Source: Streptomyces sp. NBC_01255 (lineage in GTDB: Bacteria; Actinomycetota; Actinomycetes; Streptomycetales; Streptomycetaceae). From it: DNA of 64,000 nt. The stretch is from assembly GCF_036226445.1 (NCBI RefSeq), contig NZ_CP108474.1, positions 5,580,001 to 5,644,000 of the forward strand. The letters are read 5' to 3'. The first letter of the stretch is position 1; each line of letters opens with the position of its first letter. Positions 58,016 through 64,000 of this stretch are shown here, one piece after another. The position numbers and the translations under genes were made by a program. The notes below the pieces were generated by a model. It did no database searches. It was not told where the DNA came from and was given only the letters and a program-made list of their open reading frames with translations.

Positions 58016-58942
58016 GTGGAATCGACGGACAAGATCATCGTGGTGGCCGGCGCGACCGGCCTTCAGGGGCGGGCCGTGACCAGGCATCTGCTCGACGGCG
58101 GCTGGCGGGTGCGCGCCCTCACCCGCGATCCGGACGGGGCGCCGGCCAAGGCCCTGGCGAGCGCCGGCGCGCGGATCGTACGAGCGGAGATGGAGGACGT
58201 CCCGTCGCTCGTCGCCGCCGCCGAAGGCGCGTACGGAATGTTCAGCGTGCAGCCCACGGTGGGCTCCCCGGGCACGGCGCCCGACTTCTCCGCCGAGGAC
58301 GAGGTCCGCTGGGGAAGGAACGTCGCCGACGCCGCCAGGGCCGCCGGCATCGGGCACCTGGTCTTCAGCTCGGTCGCCGGCGCGGACCGGCACGGCAGCG
58401 AGGCGTTGCCCCAGAACCTGATCAGCAAGTGGCGGATCGAGCAGCACATCGCGAAGCTCGGCCTGCCCGCCACGATTCTGCGGCCGGTGTCCTTCATGGA
58501 GAACTACACCGGTGAGTACGCCCTGCAAGGCGGAAACCTGGTCTCGGGCATCGCCCCCGACGTTCCGCTGCAGATCGTGGCGGTGGACGACGTCGGCTTC
58601 GTCACCGCGCTGGCCTTCTCCCGCCCCGAGGAGTGGATCGGGCGGTCGGCGGCGCTGGCCGGCGACGAACTGACCCCGGTCCGGATCGCCGCGCAGATCG
58701 CGGCGGCCATCGGGCGCCCGCTGCCGTACGCCAGGATCCCGATGGAGACGATCCGTGCGTTCAACGAGGAGTTCGCGATCGCCCACGAGTGGCTCAACGA
58801 ACGCGGCTACCGGGCCGACATCCCCGCCACGCGACGGATCCACCCCACCGTGATGGACTTCCGCACGTGGCTGGAGCGCACGGGTGCGGCCCGGATCACG
58901 GGGTACCTGGACACCCGGGGCGCGCAGAAGGGGGAAGCGTGA
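58016..58942 (+). CDS. NmrA-family NAD(P)-binding protein
   Basis: A 308-residue atypical short-chain dehydrogenase/NmrA protein. The GTG at 58016 (VESTDKIIVVAGATGLQG) follows GGGGAG; the GATGLQG Rossmann motif is near residue 12. VFSSVAGADRHG near 118 and LRPVSFMENYTGEY near 153 match quinone oxidoreductase or redox-sensor relatives. It overlaps the next gene by four bases (GTGA). Probably a redox enzyme or sensor under TetR control; substrate unknown. Confidence 0.88.
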   Translation: MESTDKIIVVAGATGLQGRAVTRHLLDGGWRVRALTRDPDGAPAKALASAGARIVRAEMEDVPSLVAAAEGAYGMFSVQPTVGSPGTAPDFSAEDEVRWGRNVADAARAAGIGHLVFSSVAGADRHGSEALPQNLISKWRIEQHIAKLGLPATILRPVSFMENYTGEYALQGGNLVSGIAPDVPLQIVAVDDVGFVTALAFSRPEEWIGRSAALAGDELTPVRIAAQIAAAIGRPLPYARIPMETIRAFNEEFAIAHEWLNERGYRADIPATRRIHPTVMDFRTWLERTGAARITGYLDTRGAQKGEA

Positions 58943-59838
58943 AAGCCGTCCGCCCCCACCTCGGACGCGTCGGCATCTGGGCGGGCGAACTCGACACCTG
59001 CTCGGCGCCCGCGGTCCGCGAGGCGGTGACCGCGATCGAGGACCTCGGTTTCGGCACCCTGTGGTTCCCCGAGACGGCGGGACGGGAAGCGATGGCACAG
59101 GCGGCGATCCTGCTGTCACAGTCCGAACGGATCGTCGTGGCGTCCGGCAGCACGGACATCTACGCGCGCGACCCGGTGACGGCCGCCGCCGCGCAGCGCA
59201 CCCTTGAGGAGGCGTTCCCCGGACGGTTCCTGCTCGGCCTGTGGGACAGCCATCCCAGCCTCGCCGAAGACGTCCGAGGCCACCGATTCGGCCTCCCGCT
59301 CCCGACCATGCGCGCCTACCTCGACGCGATGGACGCCGCCCCTTTCGGCCCGCCCGCGACGGCGCCCTCGCCCCACCGGGTGCTCGCCGCCCTGGACCCC
59401 GGCATGCTCGCCCTCGCCGCCGAACGCGCCTGGGGCGCGAACCCGTTGGGCATGCCGGTCGAGCACACCCGCAACGCCAGAGCCACGCTCGGACCCACCG
59501 CGCTCCTGGCCGTCACCCAACTGTGCGTGCTGGGCCCCGACCGCGCACACACCACCGAACAGGCCCGCGCCACGGCCGCAGCCGCCCTGCCCAACCGTCG
59601 CGCCCTGCTCCGGGATCTGGGGTTCGAGACCGCCGAGAACGCCCAGAACGCGGAAACGCCCGACGACCGGCTCATCGACGCGCTGGTGGCCCACGGCACC
59701 GCCGAGGACATCGCCCGCCGAGTCCACGAGCACCTCGCCGCCGGCGCCGATCACGTCAGCCTCCACCTCCTCACGGACACCCCCGACGCCCCACCCCTCC
59801 GCCAGTGGCAGGACCTCGCCGCACACCTCCTGCCCTGA
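58939..59838 (+). CDS. LLM-class F420-dependent oxidoreductase
   Basis: A 299-residue luciferase-like TIM barrel. The GTG overlaps the nmrA stop. Typical features are LGRVGIWAGEL at the start, FGTLWFPETAGREA near 36, VASGSTDIYARDPVTAAAA near 66 and FPGRFLLGLWDSHP near 93. The family uses F420 or FMN to reduce or oxidise small molecules, and the sequence fits the TIGR03620-like F420 group. Together with NmrA it may detoxify a quinone or xenobiotic that also inactivates the TetR repressor. Confidence 0.88.
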   Translation: MKAVRPHLGRVGIWAGELDTCSAPAVREAVTAIEDLGFGTLWFPETAGREAMAQAAILLSQSERIVVASGSTDIYARDPVTAAAAQRTLEEAFPGRFLLGLWDSHPSLAEDVRGHRFGLPLPTMRAYLDAMDAAPFGPPATAPSPHRVLAALDPGMLALAAERAWGANPLGMPVEHTRNARATLGPTALLAVTQLCVLGPDRAHTTEQARATAAAALPNRRALLRDLGFETAENAQNAETPDDRLIDALVAHGTAEDIARRVHEHLAAGADHVSLHLLTDTPDAPPLRQWQDLAAHLLP

Positions 59839-59847
59839 CCGGGCAGG
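59829..59847 (+). terminator. Hairpin overlapping the LLM stop codon
   Basis: Perfect 7-bp stem CCTGCCC / GGGCAGG with the TGA stop in its 5-nt loop. It is followed by imperfect tandem copies of GGGCAGGGGGCTACT up to 59898, reaching the end of the convergent Lrp gene. Confidence 0.65.
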
Positions 59848-59883
59848 GGGGCTACTTGGGCAGGGGGCTGCTCGGCAGCGGGG

Positions 59884-60336
59884 CTACTCGGGCAGTGGGC
59901 GGTCGTCGATGACGTTCTTCATGACGAGGGTGGAGGCCAGGCGCTGGACCCCGGGCAGCCGGGCGAGCCGCTGGTCGAAGAGCTGCTGATAGGCGGCCAG
60001 GTCGGTGGTGGCGACGCGGAGGAGGTAGTCGGGTTCGCCGAAGAGGCGCTGGGCCTGGATGACCTGGGGGATGGCGGTGATGGCCGTTTCGAAGGTGGTG
60101 ACGGTGTCGGGGTTCTCCCAGCGCAGGGTGGCGAAGACGAGGGCTTCGAAGTTCAGGCCGACGGCGGCCGGGTCGACGACGGCGCGGTAGCCGCGGATGG
60201 CGCCCTCGCGTTCGAGGTCGCGCAGGCGGCGGTGGCAGGGCGAGACGCTGAGCCGCACACGGGCGGCCAGCTCGGTGATCGTCAGGCGGCCGTCCATCTG
60301 CAGCTCGGTAAGAATCTTCCGGTCCATGGCATCCAT
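59884..60336 (-). CDS. Lrp/AsnC-family regulator
   Basis: A 150-residue feast/famine regulator. The ATG at 60336 (MDAMDRKILTELQ) is chosen; an ATG three codons on is possible. The HTH reads LTITELAARVRLSVSPCHRRL, residues about 20-45 (here given in parts: LTITELAARV, LSVSPCHRRL), and the RAM effector domain covers about 65-140. It is divergent from a LysE-family exporter, a classic pairing in which an amino acid induces its own export. A palindrome sits at the start codon. Confidence 0.92.
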   Translation of the reverse strand: MDAMDRKILTELQMDGRLTITELAARVRLSVSPCHRRLRDLEREGAIRGYRAVVDPAAVGLNFEALVFATLRWENPDTVTTFETAITAIPQVIQAQRLFGEPDYLLRVATTDLAAYQQLFDQRLARLPGVQRLASTLVMKNVIDDRPLPE

Positions 60337-60350
60337 GGAGAAGATTCTCC
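60337..60350. promoter_or_regulatory. Palindrome GGAGAAGATTCTCC at the lrp-type start codon
   Basis: 6-bp perfect arms with a 2-nt centre, directly upstream of the ATG and overlapping the ribosome binding site on the minus strand. A likely autorepression site. Confidence 0.55.
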
Positions 60351-60448
60351 CTCGGAACGCCCATTCATGGGGTAAGAACGCAAACACTTTCGGGCATATC
60401 CGCCCTAGCCTTCCCTCTCAGGACAAGGAATGCGAGAGGGAACGAGCG

Positions 60449-61105
60449 ATGGACACGACGACACTGGCGGCCTTCCTGGCGGTGGACCTGCTGCTGGTGT
60501 TCACCCCGGGCGCGGACTGGGCCTACGCGATCTCGGCGGGCCTGCGCGACCGGTCGGTCGTACCCGCCGTCACCGGGCTGGTCGCCGGCCACGCCGCGTA
60601 CGCGCTGGTGGCCGTCGCGGGCCTGGCGATGATCGTGGCGAGCTCCCCGGCCGCGGTCACCGCGCTGACCATGGCGGGTGCCTGCTATCTGCTGTGGCTG
60701 GGCTGGGGCGTTCTGCGGCAGCCGGCCGCACCGGCGGCGACCGCCGGAGAGGGTGCGACCGCCGGAGAGGGTGCGACCGCCGGAGAGCGCGCGGGCGCCT
60801 CCCCCACACGGGTCATGCTCAGGGGCGCCGGGATCAGCGGCCTGAACCCCAAGGCGCTGCTCCTCTACTTCTCGCTGTTTCCGCAGTTCATCGACGTCGC
60901 CGACGGCTGGCCGGTCGCCGCGCAGACCGGGCTGCTCAGCACGCTGCACCTGACCGCGTGCGCCGTCGTCTACCTCGGCGTCGGCGTCCTGGCCCGCACG
61001 GTCCTGAAGGCCAGACCCTCGGCAGCCCTGGCCGTCACCCGGGCCTCCGGTGCCATGATGATCGCCATCGGCGGGTTCCTGCTGGTGGAACGCCTGGCCG
61101 GCTGA
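60449..61105 (+). CDS. LysE-family amino acid exporter
   Basis: A 218-residue membrane protein with six helices (RhtB/LysE family). FTPGADWAYAISAGLRDR near residue 17 and AGISGLNPKALLLYFSLFPQFID near 130 (conserved NPK) are diagnostic. ATG at 60449 follows GAGAGGG. The loop between helices 3 and 4 carries three copies of the hexapeptide TAGEGA, encoded by an 18-bp tandem repeat. Divergent from Lrp. Probably exports an amino acid or homoserine-lactone-like compound. Confidence 0.9.
   Translation: MDTTTLAAFLAVDLLLVFTPGADWAYAISAGLRDRSVVPAVTGLVAGHAAYALVAVAGLAMIVASSPAAVTALTMAGACYLLWLGWGVLRQPAAPAATAGEGATAGEGATAGERAGASPTRVMLRGAGISGLNPKALLLYFSLFPQFIDVADGWPVAAQTGLLSTLHLTACAVVYLGVGVLARTVLKARPSAALAVTRASGAMMIAIGGFLLVERLAG
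60737..60788 (+). repeat. 18-bp tandem repeat inside the LysE gene
   Basis: Unit GCGACCGCCGGAGAGGGT in just under three copies (60737, 60755 and 60773), identical except near the end of the last copy. In frame, so it adds TAGEGA units to a cytoplasmic loop and could vary in number between strains. Confidence 0.85.
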
Positions 61106-61151
61106 CACACACGACTCCACTCGACAGACGGGCGCGAAGGAGAGTACGTAC

Positions 61152-61613
61152 GTGGAAGACGAGACACAGGGGGAACAGGAGGCAGGCCCCGCGATCCGGA
61201 AGCGCGTCCAGACCAGCTTCGATCGCCAGGGCCTGATGACCCACCTCGGCGCGCACCTCGCCCACATCGGCCCGGGCCGCGTACGCATCGTGCTCCCGGC
61301 CCGCCCCGAGGTGACCCAACAGCGCGGCTACGTCCACGCCGGCGCCACCAGCGCCATCGCGGACAGCGCCGGCGGCTACGCGGCACTCACCCTCTTCGAC
61401 GAGGACTCCGAGGTTCTCACCGTCGAGTACAAGATCAACCTCCTCGCGCCCGCGGCGGGCGCCCACATCGAGGCGATCGGCACCGTGGTGAAATACGGAC
61501 GCACCCTGACCGTCTGCCAGTTGGAGGTGTACGGCGTCCAGTCCGGCGGCGAGCGGAAGCTCGTCGCCAACGGCCAGCAGACCCTCATCCGCGTGAACAG
61601 GCCCGAGCGGTGA
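61152..61613 (+). CDS. PaaI-family hotdog thioesterase
   Basis: A 153-residue acyl-CoA thioesterase-like protein. The GTG at 61152 follows GAAGGAGAG. The hotdog core reads QGLMTHLGAHLAHIGPGRV near residue 25, VTQQRGYVHAGATSAIADSAGGY near 55-77 (with the conserved HAGATSAIAD segment) and VEYKINLLAPAAG near 96. It overlaps the following MBL gene by four bases. Probably hydrolyses aromatic or short acyl-CoA thioesters. Confidence 0.88.
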   Translation: MEDETQGEQEAGPAIRKRVQTSFDRQGLMTHLGAHLAHIGPGRVRIVLPARPEVTQQRGYVHAGATSAIADSAGGYAALTLFDEDSEVLTVEYKINLLAPAAGAHIEAIGTVVKYGRTLTVCQLEVYGVQSGGERKLVANGQQTLIRVNRPER

Positions 61614-62596
61614 GCCGGCACCCCACCCCCGCGCTGCCGCGCTGGGCGACCTGGTGGCAGCGCCCCTTCCCCGACGCCAACACCCTGCTGCTCCACGGAC
61701 GTCAACCGGCCCTGATCGACACCGGCTTCGTGGGCCACGCCGAGGAGACCGCCGCCTGGGCCCGTGCCCAAGCCGGGACGGCCATCGGCCTGGTCGTGAA
61801 CACCCACTGGCACTCCGACCACGTCGGCGGCAACGCCCTCCTCCAGGCCCAGGGCGCCGCGATAGCGGCCGGGGCCCCGGAGGCGGAGGCCATCTCCCGC
61901 CGGGACCCCGGCTGTTGCGCCGCCGAGTACCTCGACCAGCCCGTGGCCCCGTACACGGTCGACGTCTCCCTCGACGACGGTCAGGTCCTCCGCCTCGGCG
62001 ACACGGACTGGGAAGTCGTACGCACCCCTGGCCACACGCCGGGCCATCTGGCCCTGTGGCAGCCGGACGAACGCCTGCTCGTGGTCGGGGACGCGCTGTC
62101 GGACTACGACGTCGGCTGGGTGAACCTCGCTCTCGACGGCCTCGACGCGGCCACCACCGCGCTCGCCTCCCTCAAGCGGATGGCCGACCTCGCCCCCCGG
62201 GTGATCCTCCCCTCCCACGGCCCGATCCCCACCGACCCCGAGGCCGCGTTCGCCGCGGCCGTGCGCCGCGCGCAGCGACTGGTCGACGACCCGGACGGCG
62301 CCGTCCGGTACGGCGCCCGGCGGATCTTCGCCTTCGCCCTGATGATCCGCGGAGGCATCCCGGCGGCCGAGGCCGAGCCGTACCTCCACGCCCGAACCTG
62401 GCTCACCGACGCCGCCCGGCTCCTGGACACGACTCCCGAGTCACTGGCCACCGAACTGATCACGACCATGACGCGAGCCGGCGCGATCGCCCTGCGAGAC
62501 GGCCGCCTGCACGCCACCACCCCCCACACCCCGTCCCCGGCCGAAACACTCCGAGTGCCCTACCCCCGCACCTGGCCGCCGCCGAAGCGACCCTGA
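61610..62596 (+). CDS. MBL-fold metallo-hydrolase
   Basis: A 328-residue metallo-beta-lactamase-fold hydrolase. Zinc ligands are in THWHSDHVGG near residue 65, PGHTPGHLAL near 141, VGDALSDYDVGW near 159 (Asp) and LPSHGPIP near 200. The GTG start overlaps the thioesterase stop. The last 100 residues form a helical extension with a winged-helix-like character (SLATELITTMTRAGAIALRDGRL), as in LACTB2-like hydrolases. The coupling to a thioesterase suggests shared thioester or lactone substrates. Confidence 0.9.
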   Translation: MSRHPTPALPRWATWWQRPFPDANTLLLHGRQPALIDTGFVGHAEETAAWARAQAGTAIGLVVNTHWHSDHVGGNALLQAQGAAIAAGAPEAEAISRRDPGCCAAEYLDQPVAPYTVDVSLDDGQVLRLGDTDWEVVRTPGHTPGHLALWQPDERLLVVGDALSDYDVGWVNLALDGLDAATTALASLKRMADLAPRVILPSHGPIPTDPEAAFAAAVRRAQRLVDDPDGAVRYGARRIFAFALMIRGGIPAAEAEPYLHARTWLTDAARLLDTTPESLATELITTMTRAGAIALRDGRLHATTPHTPSPAETLRVPYPRTWPPPKRP

Positions 62597-62619
62597 CACG
62601 CACCCCCGACCAGCAAAAA

Positions 62620-62639
62620 GACCCTCCCGAAGGAGGGTC
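62620..62639. terminator. Bidirectional hairpin terminator
   Basis: GACCCTCC-CGAA-GGAGGGTC: 8-bp perfect stem with a stable tetraloop, preceded by CAAAAA. Between the convergent MBL and DoxX genes. Confidence 0.88.
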
Positions 62640-62703
62640 GTCCGATCGGCCCCGCTGCGCGCACCGGCTGAACGCAGCGGGGTGTGGCCGGACAATGTCC
62701 CGG

Positions 62704-63090
62704 TCAGGCCGTGAAGGACTCGGGGCCGAAGCGGCCCCACACCACGAAGGCGGCCAGGGCGAGGTAGGCCAGGTCCACCACCATGTATGTGGTCTCGTGG
62801 CGCCGTATGCGGACGATCGCCGCGCCGGCCATCATCAGTACCAGGCCGAGAGCCGCCAGCGGGACCAGAATCGGCGCTGTGCCGAGCAGGGCGGGCAGGA
62901 CCAGGCCCACCGCGGCCAGCACCTCGAGGGCTCCGATGGTCTTGATGCCGCCGGCGCTGAAGTCCTCGGTCCAGCGGGCACTGGCGCCGCTCGCGGCGAT
63001 CTTCTCCTTCGGCGTGATCACCTTGAAGGCGCCGCCGAGCAGGTAGGCGGCGGCGAGAAGTCCGGTGATGATCCACAGGGCGAGGTTCAT
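62704..63090 (-). CDS. DoxX-family membrane protein
   Basis: A 128-residue four-helix protein (about 3-22, 47-66, 71-91 and 100-118). LLGGAFKVITPKEKI near residue 17 and GIKTIGALEVLAAVGL near 48 match DoxX-like proteins. ATG at 63090. It lies 56 bp downstream of a carboxymuconolactone decarboxylase gene on the same strand and should be in its transcript. DoxX proteins often take part in redox stress responses with peroxidase-like partners. Confidence 0.88.
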   Translation of the reverse strand: MNLALWIITGLLAAAYLLGGAFKVITPKEKIAASGASARWTEDFSAGGIKTIGALEVLAAVGLVLPALLGTAPILVPLAALGLVLMMAGAAIVRIRRHETTYMVVDLAYLALAAFVVWGRFGPESFTA

Positions 63091-63146
63091 GGGATGTGTC
63101 CTTGCGTGGTGTCGGCTCGCGGAACCAGGGGGCGGCGGGCGGTTGG

Positions 63147-63620
63147 TCAGCCGTGCAGGCCGGGCTGGTAGTCGCCCGCGGGCTGCTGGATCATGACGTT
63201 GCCGCGGTTGAAGGCGTTGATGATGGCGATCTGGGCCACCAGGTCGGCGAGCTGGTCGTCGTCGTAGTACTTGGCCGCGTTCGCCCAGACGGCGTCCGAG
63301 ACCCCGCCGGCCGTGTCGGCGATGCGGGTGCCCTCTTCGGCCAGCTCCAGGGCGGCGCGTTCGGCGTCGGTGAACACCGTGGCCTCCCGCCACGCCACGA
63401 CCAGGTTGAGCCGTACCGCGCTCTCACCGGCGTGCGCGGCGTCCTTGGTGTGCATGTCGATGCATCCGGAGCAGCCGTTGATCTGGCTGGCGCGGAGCAT
63501 CACCAGTTCCCGGGTGGAAGCGGGAACGGTCGACTCCGCGAGCGCCCTGCTCGCGGCGATGATGTGCTTCATGGCCTTGGCTGCGACGGGGCTGGTCATG
63601 AAGTTCAGTCGAGCGTTCAT
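63147..63620 (-). CDS. Carboxymuconolactone decarboxylase/AhpD-like protein
   Basis: A 157-residue AhpD-fold protein. The active-site motif is INGCSGCIDMHTKDA with Cys50, Cys53 and His57, the CxxC of alkylhydroperoxidase-type members. ATG at 63620 follows CAAGGAGTGCACG. It is preceded by a -35 TGTCACA and -10 TGTC at the spacing known for ECF41 sigma factors, and the start of an ECF sigma gene lies divergently. It is the likely main target of that sigma factor. Confidence 0.92.
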   Translation of the reverse strand: MNARLNFMTSPVAAKAMKHIIAASRALAESTVPASTRELVMLRASQINGCSGCIDMHTKDAAHAGESAVRLNLVVAWREATVFTDAERAALELAEEGTRIADTAGGVSDAVWANAAKYYDDDQLADLVAQIAIINAFNRGNVMIQQPAGDYQPGLHG

Positions 63621-63660
63621 CGTGCACTCCTTGTTCCTGCTGTTCGCTGGTGCCCTCTAA

Positions 63661-63687
63661 GACAGGGCACCCCGGCAGCCTGTGACA
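63661..63687 (-). promoter_or_regulatory. ECF41-type promoter of the CMD-DoxX operon
   Basis: On the minus strand: TGTCACA (63687-63681), 16-bp spacer, TGTC (63664-63661). The published ECF41 consensus, as I recall it, is TGTCACA-N16-CGTC; the -35 is perfect and the -10 differs at one base. It lies 41 bp upstream of the CMD start. Confidence 0.78.
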
Positions 63688-63851
63688 GGGGCTGATGTGA
63701 CGTGCGTCTCACCGTCGCGCGGCGGCGGCCCGGCGGCGGCCGCCGGGTCCCTCGGATACCCTCTGGGCGTCCTGTGGATCTTGGATTGAGCAGGCGGGGC
63801 GGCGTGCTCGGACTGGGCATTGCCGTAAGCGAGTTGAAGGAGAGGGTCCCG

Positions 63852-64000
63852 TTGCCGGGAGCGTCGGGAACGACGGATGTGACGGACGTAGCCGGCTATC
63901 GACCGCTGATGTTCTCCATCGCCTACGGGATGACCGGGTCGGTGGGCGACGCCGAGGACCTCGTCCAGGACGCCTTCCTCGGCCTGACCCGGGCGCACCA
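63852..64000 (+). CDS. ECF-family RNA polymerase sigma factor, SigJ/ECF41-like (3' end outside window)
   Basis: The first 50 or so residues of a sigma-70-family protein. The frame gives VAGYRPLMFSIAYGMTGSVG then DAEDLVQDAFLGLTRAH, which is region 2 of ECF sigma factors in the SigJ/ECF41 style. I prefer the TTG at 63852, which follows GAAGGAGAGG at a good distance; a GTG at 63804 is in frame but has a weak ribosome site. ECF41 sigma genes are typically beside carboxymuconolactone decarboxylase or similar (COE) genes, as here, and carry a C-terminal SnoaL-like control domain that would lie beyond the window. Confidence 0.78.
   Translation, partial: MPGASGTTDVTDVAGYRPLMFSIAYGMTGSVGDAEDLVQDAFLGLTRAH

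Noticed and set aside
1..64000. CRISPR array, prophage, integrative element or biosynthetic gene cluster
   Set aside because: No regularly spaced repeats, integrase, phage structural genes, or PKS/NRPS/terpene core genes were found; the SARP and the DUF6193 protein stand without a cluster.

Overview
The window is about 72% G+C by eye, has strongly GC-biased third codon positions, frequent GTG starts, GTGA/ATGA overlapping stop-start junctions, and many F420, SARP, LacI, TetR and secreted-enzyme genes. This points to a Streptomyces chromosome (or a close relative), in a mostly core or conserved-arm region rather than a mobile island. I see no rRNA, tRNA, CRISPR array, intact insertion sequence or prophage.

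Layout. 1-4 kb: end of a sodium:solute symporter, an agmatinase-type ureohydrolase and a ThDP enzyme, plausibly one guanidino-compound utilisation operon. 4.1-4.5 kb: a small orphan protein whose sequence pattern recalls the C-terminal part of Cas8c/Csd1. 4.6-8.4 kb: a single-chain ABC exporter with two unequal ATPase halves. 8.4-13 kb: small exported or membrane proteins, an S37 tripeptidyl aminopeptidase and a Tat-exported GH3 hexosaminidase. 13-16.2 kb: LysR/EamA divergent pair, P-loop kinase, Uma2 nuclease. 16.3-20.5 kb: LacI regulator with a perfect operator facing a translationally coupled three-gene sugar-type operon of unassigned function. 20.6-25.5 kb: DUF6193, DUF937, RecD2-like helicase, citrate synthase. 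25.9-28.4 kb: copZ-copA copper efflux with a CsoR-like operator. 28.4-33.8 kb: PrsW protease, Kef-type antiporter, TetR/MMPL pair with strong palindromes. 33.9-40.6 kb: small HTH protein and inositol catabolism genes (IolE/IolI-like, iolC, iolB, iolD, mmsA). 40.8-44.4 kb: an exported alpha/beta hydrolase fused through a membrane helix to an ABC ATPase, followed by its permease. 44.4-52.3 kb: LuxR-type regulator, vWA lipoprotein, DUF1772, SARP, GAF/PucR regulator, degenerate IS701-like protein. 52.7-57.2 kb: crcB pair, broken uricase, AlkZ-like glycosylase, secreted phytase/esterase-like protein. 57.3-62.6 kb: TetR/NmrA/LLM group, Lrp/LysE pair, thioesterase and MBL hydrolase. 62.7-64 kb: DoxX and carboxymuconolactone decarboxylase with an ECF41-type promoter, next to the start of an ECF sigma gene.

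The clearest functional logic is in regulated pairs: LacI with its operon, copper genes with their operator, TetR with MMPL, inositol genes with a divergent promoter, and the ECF sigma factor with its probable CMD/DoxX target. The most interesting unexplained items are the Cas8c-like orphan, the hydrolase-ABC fusion, the LacI-controlled orphan pathway, a 69-nt imperfect hairpin upstream of the small HTH gene, and the internally deleted uricase gene.
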